From assembly GCF_009823805.1 (NCBI RefSeq), contig NZ_WUEK01000015.1:56500-120499 (forward strand): a stretch of 64,000 nt of DNA. The letters run 5' to 3'. The notes below the pieces were generated by a model. It had not been told where the DNA came from, did not search any database, and was given only the letters and a program-made list of their open reading frames with translations. The stretch is from Nocardioides flavescens. GTDB lineage: Bacteria > Actinomycetota > Actinomycetes > Propionibacteriales > Nocardioidaceae. Both the position numbers and the translations under genes were made by a program. Shown piece by piece: positions 7,940-16,870 of the stretch; positions within the stretch are counted from its first letter, which is position 1; each line of letters starts with the position of its first letter.

Positions 7940-9418
7940 GTGAGCAACGAGCTGGAGACCTTCGGCCTCTTCATCGACGGACAGGTGGTCGACGCCGCCT
8001 CGGGCAGGACTTTCGAGTCGCAGAACCCCTACACCGGCCGGCCCTGGGCCGTCGTCGCCGACGGCGGGCCCGAGGACGTCGACCGTGCGGTCGCCTCGTC
8101 GCGTGCGGCGTTCGAGGGGGAGTGGGGTGCCCGCTCGGGCTTCGAGCGCGCGGCCGTCCTGCGGCAGGTCGCGGCGGCCATCTCCGAGAACGCCGAGCGC
8201 CTCGCGCTGCTCGAGGTGCGCGACTCCGGCAAGCTGATGCGCGAGATGCGCGGGCAGCTGAACGGGCTCGGCAACTGGTACCTCTACTTCTCCGGCCTCG
8301 CCGACAAGCTGGAGGGGAAGACGGTCCCGGCGCTCAACCCGAATTCCTACTTCGGCTACACCCTCAAGCAGCCGGTGGGGGTCGTGGGGGCGATCACCCC
8401 GTGGAACAGCCCGCTGCTGCTGCTCACCTTCAAGCTGGCGCCGCTCCTGGCCGCCGGGTGCACGTGCGTGGTCAAGCCCTCCGAGCACGCGCCGGCCTCG
8501 ACGATCGCGTTCGCCCAGGTGCTGCACGAGGCGGGGCTGCCTGCGGGCGTCCTCAACGTCGTCACCGGCTGGGACCGCTCGACCGGTGAGGCTCTCGCCT
8601 CGCACCCCGGGGTCGACAAGGTGGCGTTCACGGGCTCGACCGCGACCGGCATCAAGGTCGCCCAGTCCGCCCTGCAGAACGTCAACAAGGTGACCCTCGA
8701 GCTCGGCGGCAAGTCGCCCCAGGTCGTCTTCGCCGACGCGGACCTCGACGCCGCCGCCAACGGCCTGGTCGCGGGTGTGTTCGCCGCCACCGGCCAGACC
8801 TGCATGGCCGGCTCGCGCCTGATCGTCCACGAGTCGGTCAAGGACGCGCTCGTCGAGAAGGTGGTCGAGCGGGCCGACGCCATCAAACAGGGCGACCCGA
8901 CCGAGCCGGAGACCGAGATGGGTCCGGTCGCCAACCGCCCGCAGTACGAGAAGGTGCTCGGCTACCTCGAGGGCGCCAGGGCCGAGGGCCAGACCATCGC
9001 GTGCGGCGGCGAGCCCAACGCCGAGCTGGGCGGACTCTTCGTCAAGCCCACCGTCGTCGTGGCCGACCCGGGCGCCACGATCGTGCGGGAGGAGGTCTTC
9101 GGACCGGTGCTCGCGGCCTACACCTTCCGCGACGAGGACGAGGCGGTCCGACTGGCCAACGACACGCCGTACGGCCTGGCCGGGGCGGTGTGGACCAAGG
9201 ACGTGCACCGCGCCCACCGCGTCGCGTCGCGGCTGCGGGCCGGGACGGTGTGGATCAACGCCTACCGCGTCGTCGCCCCGAACATGCCGTTCGGCGGGTT
9301 CGGTCTGTCCGGCATCGGCCGGGAGAACGGCAGCGACGCCGTCGAGGAGTACCTCGAGACCAAGTCGGTCCTCGTGGAGCTCACCGGTGGCACCCGCGAT
9401 CCCTTCCAGCTGGGCTGA
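7940..9418 (+). CDS. NAD(P)-dependent aldehyde dehydrogenase
   Basis: 492 residues from GTG 7940 (leaderless). Full ALDH superfamily architecture: the cofactor-binding segment with TPWNSPLLLLTFK, the Glu of LELGGKSPQ, and the nucleophilic Cys in ATGQTCMAGSR; the C-terminal oligomerisation strand is also present. It oxidises an aldehyde to its acid; the closest well-known subfamilies are betaine-, gamma-aminobutyraldehyde- and hydroxymuconic-semialdehyde-type enzymes, but the substrate is unresolved. It stands alone in its own transcription unit directly after the AraC-type regulator, a frequent regulator/target arrangement. Confidence 0.92.
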   Translation: MSNELETFGLFIDGQVVDAASGRTFESQNPYTGRPWAVVADGGPEDVDRAVASSRAAFEGEWGARSGFERAAVLRQVAAAISENAERLALLEVRDSGKLMREMRGQLNGLGNWYLYFSGLADKLEGKTVPALNPNSYFGYTLKQPVGVVGAITPWNSPLLLLTFKLAPLLAAGCTCVVKPSEHAPASTIAFAQVLHEAGLPAGVLNVVTGWDRSTGEALASHPGVDKVAFTGSTATGIKVAQSALQNVNKVTLELGGKSPQVVFADADLDAAANGLVAGVFAATGQTCMAGSRLIVHESVKDALVEKVVERADAIKQGDPTEPETEMGPVANRPQYEKVLGYLEGARAEGQTIACGGEPNAELGGLFVKPTVVVADPGATIVREEVFGPVLAAYTFRDEDEAVRLANDTPYGLAGAVWTKDVHRAHRVASRLRAGTVWINAYRVVAPNMPFGGFGLSGIGRENGSDAVEEYLETKSVLVELTGGTRDPFQLG

Positions 9419-9493
9419 GGCGGGTCCCGGACCACGGTCGCGGCCACCCTCCGGGGCGGGATTGGGAACGGTGGGCTGCGGTCACCCGGGACC

Positions 9494-11875
9494 ATGAGCC
9501 GTCACGCGCCCGAACGAGACATCGACGAGTCCGAGCTGTCGGTCAGCGGCCCGGAGGACCACGCGGCCGGGCCCACCGCGGTCGCCGTCAGCATGAACCG
9601 CGCCCTTCAGGGCATGGGGGTGCGCCGCACGGCGGCCACCCTGCTGAAGCTCAACCAGGTCGACGGGTTCGACTGCCAGGGGTGCGCGTGGCCCGACCCG
9701 GCGCCCGAGCACCGCCACACCGCGGAGTTCTGCGAGAACGGTGTCAAGGCGGTCACCGACGAGGTCAACCTGCGCCGGGTCGGTCGCGAGTTCTTCGCGG
9801 CCCACCCGATCGCCGAGCTCGAGCAGCGCAGCGACTACTGGCTGGGCCAGCAGGGCCGGATCACCGAGCCGATGGTGCTGCGCGAGGGGGCGACCCACTA
9901 CGAGCCGATCTCGTGGGACGCGGCGTTCAACCTCGTCGCCGAGCACCTCAACGGGCTCGACTCCCCGGACGAGGCGGTGTTCTACACCTCGGGCAAGGTC
10001 ACCAACGAGGCGGCGTTCGCCTTCCAGCTCTTCGTGCGGGCCTACGGCACCAACAACCTGCCCGACTGCTCGAACATGTGCCACGAGTCGACGTCGGTCG
10101 GGCTCGCCGAGGTGATCGGGATCGGCAAGGCGTCGGTCACCCTCGACGACGTCCACGGCGCGGAGGTCATCGTGATCGCCGGGCAGAACCCCGGCACCAA
10201 CCACCCTCGCATGCTCTCCGCGCTCGAGATCGCCAAGAAGAACGGCGCGAAGATCATCGCGATCAACCCGCTCAAGGAGGCGGGGCTGGTCCGGTTCAAG
10301 AACCCCCAGACCCCGCGCGGCATGGTCGGGCCCGGCACCGCGATGGCCGACCTGCACCTGCCGGTGCGGATCAACGGCGACCTCGCGCTGTTCCAGGCCA
10401 TCGCGTCGCTGCTGCTCGAGTGGGACCAGCTCGACCACGACTTCATCCAGCAGCACACCCACGGCTTCGAGGAGTACGTCGCGCACCTGCGCGCCCTCGA
10501 CTGGGACCTCGTCCTGCGCTCCACCGGTCTGACGCGCGCCGAGATCGAGGAGGCCGCCCGGATGATCGCGGGGTCGCGCAAGACCGTCTACTGCTGGGCG
10601 ATGGGCATCGTGCAGCACCGCAACGGCGTCGCCAACGTCAAGGAGATCTGCAACCTCGCCTTCCTGCAGGGCAACATCGGCAAGCCCGGTGCGGGCGTCT
10701 TCCCGGTCCGCGGCCACTCCAACGTGCAGGGCGACCGCACCATGGGCATCTGGGAGCGTCCGCCCGCCCACTTCCTCGACGCGCTGCGCGACGAGTTCGG
10801 CTTCGAGCCACCGCGCGAGCACGGCTACGACTCCGTGGGTGCGGTCAAGGCGTTCCGCGACGGGAAGGCCAAGGTCTTCTTCGGCCTCGGCGGCAACTTC
10901 GTCACGGCGATGTCGGACACGCGCGTCACCGAGGACGCCCTGCGCAACGCCGACCTCACCGTGCAGGTCTCGACCAAGCCCAACCGCTCGCACGTCGTCC
11001 ACGGCAAGGTCGCCCTGATCCTGCCGCCCCTGGGCCGCAGCGAGAAGGACATGACCGGCGGGCGCCGGCAGCGGGTCACCGTCGAGGACTCGGTGTGCTC
11101 CGTGCACACCTCCCAGGGCCCGCTCGAGCCCGCCTCGCCCCACCTGCGCTCCGAGGTCGACATCGTCTGCTCCACGGCCATGGCCACCCTCGGTGACCGC
11201 CACGGCATCGAGTGGGCGGCGTTCCGCGACGACTACGGCCTGCTGCGCCGACGCATCGGCCGCATGGTGCCTGGCTGCGCCGGCTACGAGGAGAAGGTCG
11301 ACCAGCCCGGCGGCTTCGTGCTGCCGCACCCGCCGCGCGACACCCGCACCTTCGACACCGACGTCCAGCGAGCGGTGTTCACCGTCAGCCCGACCGACGT
11401 GCTGCACGTGCCCGAGGGCCGCCTGCTCCTGCAGACGCTGCGCTCGCACGACCAGTTCAACACCGTGATCTACGGCCTCGACGACCGCTACCGCGGCATC
11501 AAGGACGGCCGGCAGGTCGTGATGGTCAACCCGCTCGACCTCGAGCACCTCGGCCTGCGCGACGGGCAGCACGTCGACATCGTCAGCGAGTGGGAGGACG
11601 GTTCGAGACGCTCCGTCGAGCGGTTCCGCACCGTCGCCTACGACACCCCGCGCGGCTGCGCGGCGGCGTACTACCCGGAGACCAACGCCCTGGTCGCCCT
11701 GGACTCGAAGGCCGAGGGGAGCAACCAGCCGGCGTACAAGTCGATCGTGGTGCGGCTCGTCGCGTCCGTGCCCGACGCCCCCGGACCGTCGCGTCCCGAG
11801 GGGCGCGTGGTCGACGCGTCGCCCGACCAGGGCCACGATCCGCAGCGCTACGTCGCGCCGTACCACCTCAGCTGA
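9494..11875 (+). CDS. FdhF/YdeP family molybdopterin oxidoreductase
   Basis: 793 residues from ATG 9494. The N-terminus has a reduced cysteine pattern (CQGCAWPDP), followed by CSNMCHESTSVGL, a molybdopterin-binding core (GQNPGTNHPRM) and a C-terminal molydopterin dinucleotide-binding domain. This matches the FdhF/YdeP-type family of putative formate-dehydrogenase-alpha-like proteins. Relatives are linked to acid or anaerobic stress, and their true substrate is uncertain. No FdhD, electron-transfer subunit or membrane anchor lies beside it, so partners must be encoded elsewhere. A 12-bp inverted repeat lies downstream, and a DosR/DosS-like pair follows, which would fit redox regulation. Confidence 0.88.
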   Translation: MSRHAPERDIDESELSVSGPEDHAAGPTAVAVSMNRALQGMGVRRTAATLLKLNQVDGFDCQGCAWPDPAPEHRHTAEFCENGVKAVTDEVNLRRVGREFFAAHPIAELEQRSDYWLGQQGRITEPMVLREGATHYEPISWDAAFNLVAEHLNGLDSPDEAVFYTSGKVTNEAAFAFQLFVRAYGTNNLPDCSNMCHESTSVGLAEVIGIGKASVTLDDVHGAEVIVIAGQNPGTNHPRMLSALEIAKKNGAKIIAINPLKEAGLVRFKNPQTPRGMVGPGTAMADLHLPVRINGDLALFQAIASLLLEWDQLDHDFIQQHTHGFEEYVAHLRALDWDLVLRSTGLTRAEIEEAARMIAGSRKTVYCWAMGIVQHRNGVANVKEICNLAFLQGNIGKPGAGVFPVRGHSNVQGDRTMGIWERPPAHFLDALRDEFGFEPPREHGYDSVGAVKAFRDGKAKVFFGLGGNFVTAMSDTRVTEDALRNADLTVQVSTKPNRSHVVHGKVALILPPLGRSEKDMTGGRRQRVTVEDSVCSVHTSQGPLEPASPHLRSEVDIVCSTAMATLGDRHGIEWAAFRDDYGLLRRRIGRMVPGCAGYEEKVDQPGGFVLPHPPRDTRTFDTDVQRAVFTVSPTDVLHVPEGRLLLQTLRSHDQFNTVIYGLDDRYRGIKDGRQVVMVNPLDLEHLGLRDGQHVDIVSEWEDGSRRSVERFRTVAYDTPRGCAAAYYPETNALVALDSKAEGSNQPAYKSIVVRLVASVPDAPGPSRPEGRVVDASPDQGHDPQRYVAPYHLS

Positions 11876-11901
11876 GAGGGCCGGGCCGGGTCACCCTGTC
11901 C

Positions 11902-11946
11902 CCGGGCCGGCCGCCTGGAGACGGGGATGCTCGACGGCCGGCCCGG
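11902..11946 (+). terminator. GC-rich hairpin after the molybdopterin oxidoreductase gene
   Basis: Perfect 12-bp arms (11902-11913 and 11935-11946) separated by 21 bases, starting 26 bases after the stop. There is no T-run, as usual in high-GC actinobacteria, so the terminator role is inferred from position. Confidence 0.45.
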
Positions 11947-11990
11947 AAGCCGAGCGACCGGTCGGATCACCGGTCCTCTGACCAGTGAGA

Positions 11991-12030
11991 GTGCCGTGGG
12001 GACCTTGACGGCACCAGGGACCAAGGTCCC
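11991..12030 (+). promoter_or_regulatory. DosR/DevR-like operator region
   Basis: Contains the perfect 14-bp palindrome GGGACCAAGGTCCC at 12017-12030 and, just before it, GGGGACCTTGACGGC (11998-12012). Both resemble the DosR (DevR) consensus, which is built around GGGAC and GTCCC halves. A nested inverted repeat GTGCCGT...ACGGCAC (11991-11997, 12008-12014) surrounds the first. The sites lie about 75-115 bases before the start of a NarL-type regulator whose partner kinase is DosS-like, so autoregulation is plausible. Confidence 0.5.
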
Positions 12031-12091
12031 GTCTTCGTCCAGGCTGTGCCCGAGCCGGTCCGTACGCCGCGGTCCGAGCCCCTCGTCGGGC

Positions 12092-12097
12092 TAGCGT
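12092..12097 (+). promoter_or_regulatory. Leaderless -10 element (TAGCGT) of the NarL-type regulator
   Basis: TAGCGT followed by 6 bases and ATG 12104, with no Shine-Dalgarno sequence. Confidence 0.6.
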
Positions 12098-12103
12098 GCT
12101 GAC

Positions 12104-12760
12104 ATGACGAGCGGGACCGTTCCTCCCCGGCCCGTCCGGGTCTACCTGCTCGACGACCACGAGGTCGTCCGGCGCGGACTGCGCGACCTGCTCGAGGCGG
12201 ACGGCGACGTGGTGGTGGTGGGTGAGTCCGGGTCCGCCCAGGTCGCGCTCCGAGAGCTGCCGGTGCTGCGGCCCGACGTCGCGATCCTCGACGGTCGGCT
12301 GCCGGACGGCTCGGGCATCGACGTGTGTCGCGACGTGCGCTCGACGGCCCCGGCCATCCGGGTCCTGGTGCTCACGTCGTACGACGACGACGACGCGCTG
12401 GCCGCGGCGGTCGTGGCCGGTGCGGCCGGGTACGTGCTCAAGCGCGTGCGCGGCTGCGACCTGGTCGACCAGGTCCGTCGGGTCGCGGCGGGGGAGACCC
12501 TCCTCGACGCGGCGCTCCAGGCCCGGGTCGTCGACCGGCTGCGTCACGACGCGGCGCCCGACCCCTGGGCGGCGCTCACGCCGCAGGAGGCACGCATCCT
12601 GGACCTCATCGCCGAGGGGCTGACCAACCGCCAGATCGGGGAGCGCCTCTCGCTGGCGGAGAAGACGGTGAAGAACTACATCTCCTCGCTGCTCGCCAAG
12701 CTCGGCCTCACCAGCCGCACCCAGGCGGCCGTCCTCCGCACGAGGCACGCGGGCAGATGA
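12104..12760 (+). CDS. NarL/FixJ-family response regulator (DosR-like)
   Basis: 218 residues. The receiver domain (about 10-125) has acidic residues LLDDHE at 15-20, phospho-acceptor Asp63 in AILDGRLPD, and Lys in the VLKRV segment. The LuxR-type helix-turn-helix near the C-terminus contains TPQEARILDLIAEGLTNRQI and AEKTVKNYISSLLAKL. The last four bases overlap the start of the histidine kinase (ATGA), so they form a translationally coupled pair. Together with DosR-like boxes upstream and a GAF-GAF-HisKA_3 partner, it looks like a DosR/DevR-type redox or hypoxia regulator. The signal is inferred. Confidence 0.92.
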   Translation: MTSGTVPPRPVRVYLLDDHEVVRRGLRDLLEADGDVVVVGESGSAQVALRELPVLRPDVAILDGRLPDGSGIDVCRDVRSTAPAIRVLVLTSYDDDDALAAAVVAGAAGYVLKRVRGCDLVDQVRRVAAGETLLDAALQARVVDRLRHDAAPDPWAALTPQEARILDLIAEGLTNRQIGERLSLAEKTVKNYISSLLAKLGLTSRTQAAVLRTRHAGR

Positions 12761-14274
12761 ACGACGACCCGACCCACGGCGCCGGGTGCGAGATCCTCCG
12801 TGGACTGTCCACGCTCGCCGATCCCGTCGGTGCCGGTGAGGATCCGGACGACGCGCTGCGGGGTCTGCTCCGGACCGGTGCGCGGCTCGTCGGCGCCCGG
12901 CGGGCCACGCTCAGGACGCTCCACGCGAGCTCGGCTCGGACGCTCGTGGTGGTCGGTCCCGGTGCGCCGGCGACCGGTGGGTCGCACACGGCGCTCCTCG
13001 CGCTGCCGGTGCGCTGCGAGGGCCGGCTCCTCGCCGTCGTACACGTCGCCGAGAGGTACGACGGAGGTGACTTCGGCGCCGACGACGAGGTCGTGCTGAC
13101 CGGGCTGGCGGCCCTGGTGGGGCTCGTGCTCGACCGTGAACGGGCGCGCGAGGAGGCCCGGCTCCGGAGTCGATGGCTGGACGCGACGGCCGAGATCACC
13201 GCGAGACTGCTCGAGCGCGGACCGGGCGACGAGGCGCTCCAGCTGGTCGCCGACCGCGCGCGCGAGCTGGCCGGGGCGGACATCGCCTGGGTGGTGGCGG
13301 GTGACGACGGTGACGCTCTGACCCTGCGGGTCGTCTCGGGCGCCGAGGTCGACCCTGCGGTCCTGGCCCGGATGGGCATGAAGAGCTCGCTCGCTGCGTG
13401 GGTCGTGCGCACAGGAGAGCCGGTCTTCGTCGACGATCTCGCCGCCGATCCGCGGGCCGTCGACCCGTCGGCGCACTTCGGTTGGCCCCGGCTCGGTGCG
13501 ACCGTCGTCGTCCCGCTGCGCTCCTCCGACCGGACCCACGGTGCGGTCGCCCTCGCCTGGACCGTCGCGCGCGCCGGAGCCGCCGCCGGGCTCCCCGCGG
13601 AGGCGCTGACCACCTTCGCCGAGCAGGCGGCGCTGGCCCTGGAGATGGCCAGGTCCGCCCACGACGAGCGGCGTCTCGTGCTCCTGGAGGACCGCGACCG
13701 GATCGCACGCGACCTGCACGACCTCGTGATCCAGCGGCTCTTCGCGGCGGGGCTGGGGATCGAGCGCGTCGGACGCGACGCGGGGCCGGGGGTGCGCGAC
13801 CGGTTGCGTCAGGCGGCCGAGGAGCTCGACGAGACCATCGACGAGATCCGCCGCAGCATCTTCGCTCTCGGGGCGCCCACTGGCGCCGGCGACCTGCAGA
13901 GTGAGGTCGCCCGGCTCGTCGAGCGCGCGGGCGGGTCCTTCGGCCTCCGCCCTGAGCTGCGCTTCTCGGGCCCGGTGCGGACGGCCGTGCCAGCCGCTCT
14001 GCTGCCCGACGTCCTGGCCGTCGTCGGCGAGGCGCTGAGCAACGCCGGTCGCCACGGTGCGACGCAGGAGATCTCCGTCGAGGTGGCGGCGGACCTGCCC
14101 GGGCGCACGCTCCGCATCGTCGTCAGCGACCGCGGGCGAGGGTTCGACGTGGCGTCCGGACGCCGCAGTGGACTGGACCACCTCGCCTCGCGGGCCGCGC
14201 GGCTCGGGGGCGAGAGCACCGTCACGTCGGCGCCGGGCCAGGGGACCACTGTGCGCTGGACGGTGCCTCTCTGA
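12757..14274 (+). CDS. DosS/DosT-like sensor histidine kinase (GAF-GAF-HisKA_3-HATPase)
   Basis: 505 residues from ATG 12757. Two GAF domains (roughly 15-130 and 145-300) precede a HisKA_3 dimerisation/phosphoacceptor helix, DRDRIARDLHDLVIQRLF, nearly identical to the mycobacterial DosS segment. A HATPase follows, with GEALSNAGRHG as N-box and GQGTT at the end. In DosS and DosT the first GAF binds haem and senses O2, NO, CO or redox state. Here GAF1 is short, but a His lies in SHTALLALPVR near where the haem ligand falls in that family; haem binding is inference. It is coupled to the upstream regulator. Confidence 0.9.
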   Translation: MNDDPTHGAGCEILRGLSTLADPVGAGEDPDDALRGLLRTGARLVGARRATLRTLHASSARTLVVVGPGAPATGGSHTALLALPVRCEGRLLAVVHVAERYDGGDFGADDEVVLTGLAALVGLVLDRERAREEARLRSRWLDATAEITARLLERGPGDEALQLVADRARELAGADIAWVVAGDDGDALTLRVVSGAEVDPAVLARMGMKSSLAAWVVRTGEPVFVDDLAADPRAVDPSAHFGWPRLGATVVVPLRSSDRTHGAVALAWTVARAGAAAGLPAEALTTFAEQAALALEMARSAHDERRLVLLEDRDRIARDLHDLVIQRLFAAGLGIERVGRDAGPGVRDRLRQAAEELDETIDEIRRSIFALGAPTGAGDLQSEVARLVERAGGSFGLRPELRFSGPVRTAVPAALLPDVLAVVGEALSNAGRHGATQEISVEVAADLPGRTLRIVVSDRGRGFDVASGRRSGLDHLASRAARLGGESTVTSAPGQGTTVRWTVPL

Positions 14275-14281
14275 CGGCACC

Positions 14282-14287
14282 TAGGCT
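14282..14287 (+). promoter_or_regulatory. Leaderless -10 element (TAGGCT) of the GAF-domain gene
   Basis: TAGGCT, 6 bases, then GTG 14294. The hexamer starts 8 bases after the kinase stop, so the GAF/PAS genes have their own promoter. Confidence 0.6.
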
Positions 14288-14293
14288 GCGGAC

Positions 14294-14821
14294 GTGAGCG
14301 AGGGGGGCGCAGCCCGGCAGTGGTTGGAGTCCCGCGTCGACGGGGCGGGCAGTGCCGCGCTGCGCGAGCTCGTCGACGCCCTCAGCCGGCTCCTCGCGAC
14401 CGCGGTGGGCGATGCGGTCGCGGTGCGGCGCCTCGACTCGAACGGCGGGTTGGTGCCGCTCGCGGCCCACCACCCCGACTCCGGTCGGACGGCCTCGATG
14501 CGCGCCGTGATGGCGCGCACCGAGGACTCCTCCGAAGGGCTGTGGGCGCCCGTGGTGCGTCGCGGCGAGACGGTCCGCTGGTCGGCGCAGCGGACCCCGA
14601 CGGCGCCGTCGAGCCGCCAGACGGCGTTCATCGACGCGTGGTCGGTCCAGGCAGTGGTCGGCATGCCGGTGGTCTCCGGTGAACGGGTGATCGGTGGGGC
14701 CGCGCTCGTGCGCTTCGGGGTCGCGCGCGACTTCTCGGCGGACGACGAGGACATGCTGTCGCTCCTCGCCTCGCGGCTCGGGCCGGTCCTCGAGCTGCTC
14801 GACGCCTACGACCCCGCCTGA
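14294..14821 (+). CDS. Stand-alone GAF-domain protein
   Basis: 175 residues from GTG 14294. A single GAF-like sensor domain spans about residues 20-170 (VGMPVVSGERVIGGAALVRF and FSADDEDMLSLLASRLGPVL are typical closing strands and helix). There is no output domain, signal peptide or membrane segment. The next gene, a PAS histidine kinase, starts on the base after the stop, so the GAF protein probably works as a detached sensory subunit of that kinase. The ligand is unknown. Confidence 0.75.
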   Translation: MSEGGAARQWLESRVDGAGSAALRELVDALSRLLATAVGDAVAVRRLDSNGGLVPLAAHHPDSGRTASMRAVMARTEDSSEGLWAPVVRRGETVRWSAQRTPTAPSSRQTAFIDAWSVQAVVGMPVVSGERVIGGAALVRFGVARDFSADDEDMLSLLASRLGPVLELLDAYDPA

Positions 14822-16096
14822 GTGGCTGCGTCGGAGGGGCTGCGCGACCTGCAGGACCTCCGGCCCTGGCGGCGCGGTGCCCGCGCGCGGCAGCGTGCGG
14901 TGGTGGAACCGTGCGATGACGACGTCGTCTCCTGGGAGCCCGAGGTCGAGGACGAGAGTGGGGCCCTCGTCCTCGACTGGAAGCGCGGTGCGTCGGTCAC
15001 CCGCCGCGTCCTCGGGCGGCGGGAGTGGGCCCTGACCTTCCAGCACTCGCCCGTGGGGATGGCGATCGTGCACCTCGACGGCACCTGGGCGCGGGTCAAC
15101 GACTCGATGTGCACGATGCTCGGCCGCTCCGCCAGCGAGCTGCTCGACCTGACCTTCCAGGACATCACCCACCCCGACGACCTGGCGGCGGACCTCGAGC
15201 TGCTGCAGGAGTGCCTCGACGGGCGGCGCCACGGCTACCGGATGACCAAGCGCTACCTCCACCGCGAGGGCCACGTCGTGTGGGGCGATCTGTCCGTCGC
15301 CCTGGTCCGCGACGACGCCGGCGACCCGCTCTACTTCGTCTCGCAGGTCCTCGACGTCTCCGAGCACCGCGCAGTCCAGGAGCGACTGGAGCGCTTCGCG
15401 GCCCTGGTGAGCCACGACCTCAAGACTCCGCTGACCGCGGTGCGGGCCTCCCTCGAGCTGCTGGGCGAGCTGGTGGGCGGACCCCAGCCCGACCTCGCCT
15501 CGGCCCGGTTGCTCGCCGAGCAGGCCGAGGCATCGGCCCAGCGGATGGGTGCGCTGGTCGACGCCCTGCTCGCCGTCGCCTCGGCGGCCGCTCCGGAGCC
15601 GGAGGTGGTGTCGCTGCGCGCCGTCGTGGACGCCGCCGTCGCCGACCTCGGAGCCCTCATCGCACGAGCCGGGGCCTCGGTCCGCACCACGGCAGGGCTC
15701 GACCACGCTCCCCGGGTGGTGGGGTCCGCCGACCTGCTGCGGACGCTGCTGGTCAACCTGCTGACCAATGCGGTCAAGTTCCGCGACCCCGACCGCCGTC
15801 TCCACGTCGAGATCGACACCGCGCCCCGCGAGGGAGAGCCGCAGACCTTGGAGGTCCGGGTCCGCAACGACGGACCCTCCATCCCCGACGAGGAGCGCGA
15901 GCGCGTCTTCGAGTTCCTCGCGCGGGGCGGGCGCCACGACGGCGTCGCCGGCTTCGGCATCGGCCTCACCGCGTGCCGTCGCATCGTCGAGCTGCACGGC
16001 GGACAGATCTGGATCGAGGAGCCGGACGGCGGCGGGGTGGAGGTCCGTCTCACCCTGCCGGTGGTGGCTCAGACCTCGGCGGGATCGAGCTCCTGA
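14822..16096 (+). CDS. PAS-domain sensor histidine kinase, soluble
   Basis: 424 residues from GTG 14822, directly after the GAF gene stop. A PAS/PAC sensor (about residues 65-185, with NDSMCTMLGRSASELL and DITHPDD) is followed by a HisKA dimerisation helix with the phospho-acceptor His in ALVSHDLKTPLTAVRASLELL. A HATPase domain follows (NLLTNAVKF N-box; GFGIGLTACRRIVELHGG G-box). No membrane helix is seen, so it senses a cytoplasmic cue. No response regulator is attached; the nearest are DosR-like 12104 and OmpR-type 16977. Its 3' end overlaps the convergent membrane-protein gene by 28 bases. Confidence 0.9.
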   Translation: MAASEGLRDLQDLRPWRRGARARQRAVVEPCDDDVVSWEPEVEDESGALVLDWKRGASVTRRVLGRREWALTFQHSPVGMAIVHLDGTWARVNDSMCTMLGRSASELLDLTFQDITHPDDLAADLELLQECLDGRRHGYRMTKRYLHREGHVVWGDLSVALVRDDAGDPLYFVSQVLDVSEHRAVQERLERFAALVSHDLKTPLTAVRASLELLGELVGGPQPDLASARLLAEQAEASAQRMGALVDALLAVASAAAPEPEVVSLRAVVDAAVADLGALIARAGASVRTTAGLDHAPRVVGSADLLRTLLVNLLTNAVKFRDPDRRLHVEIDTAPREGEPQTLEVRVRNDGPSIPDEERERVFEFLARGGRHDGVAGFGIGLTACRRIVELHGGQIWIEEPDGGGVEVRLTLPVVAQTSAGSSS

Positions 16097-16863
16097 TGGC
16101 GCGCCGTGACCGTGCGTCCGGCGGCGTCCTCGTCGGCGTGGGTCCACCACAGGTAGCCCACGAGGCTCGCGAAGAGCACGAGGCCGAGTGCGGTGACGGG
16201 ACCGGTGCCACAGCCGATGCCGCCGTGGGCGTGGCTCGAGCCGAGGTAGTCGGCGACCGAGGCGCCCAGTGGCCGGGTCAGCACGTAGGCCGACCAGAAC
16301 GCGACGGTGGCGTCCAGCCCGAGGCGCCACAGCCCCAGCGGCACCAGGATCAGCACGCCGAACAGCGCGATCGACCAGGCGAACCCGAGACCGGCGTTGA
16401 TCGCGGTCGCGTCGCCGAGCGCCGTACCCAGCCCGAAGGTGAGCAGCACGACGCCCCAGTAGAAGCGCTCGCGCCGCCCGGTGGTGATCGAGTGCACCGA
16501 GATCGTGCCCTCGCTGCGCTTCCACCAGGCGAGCACCGCGACGAGCAGCACGAGGTAGACGATCGAGTCGACCCAGTACGGCGTCCCGAGGGCCACGTGC
16601 GGGCCGTCGGCGATCATCGTGCCGAACAGCGCCACGCTCAGCACGGTCAGCCAGTACCGCACCGGGTGGTAGGCCTCGGAGCGCAGCTGCAGCCACAGGG
16701 CGAGGGCGAAGCCCCCGACCCCGACCAGGGCGGCGAGCGGGATGCTCAGCGTCCCGAGGAAGTCGGCACCGGTCTCGCCGATGCCGGTGGTGAGGGTCTT
16801 CACCACCCAGAACAGGGCGAAGACGGCGGGGACCTTGGGCACGGGGAAGTCTCGGTTGCGCAC
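16069..16863 (-). CDS. COG4705-family multi-pass membrane protein
   Basis: 264 residues if read from GTG 16863, which is preceded by TACGGT and 7 bases; GTG 16893 would lie upstream of that promoter element. About eight hydrophobic segments are seen, with a duplicated FALFWVVKTLTTGIGET / GTALGDATAINAG-type motif typical of COG4705 (DUF347-like) membrane-anchored proteins. The tail is hydrophilic and charged. The molecular role of the family is unknown. It sits between two two-component systems and overlaps the upstream kinase end in antisense orientation. Confidence 0.82.
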   Translation of the reverse strand: MRNRDFPVPKVPAVFALFWVVKTLTTGIGETGADFLGTLSIPLAALVGVGGFALALWLQLRSEAYHPVRYWLTVLSVALFGTMIADGPHVALGTPYWVDSIVYLVLLVAVLAWWKRSEGTISVHSITTGRRERFYWGVVLLTFGLGTALGDATAINAGLGFAWSIALFGVLILVPLGLWRLGLDATVAFWSAYVLTRPLGASVADYLGSSHAHGGIGCGTGPVTALGLVLFASLVGYLWWTHADEDAAGRTVTARHQELDPAEV

Positions 16864-16870
16864 GACCCGG

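Noticed and set aside
9482..11866. 794-residue minus-strand frame opposite the molybdopterin oxidoreductase
   Set aside because: Composition is Arg/Val/Gly/Asp-biased as expected from antisense reading; no family motif.
12017..12030. Palindrome as a simple terminator
   Set aside because: Its 14 bases are too short for a stable hairpin (2-base loop), and it matches a DosR-type operator instead.
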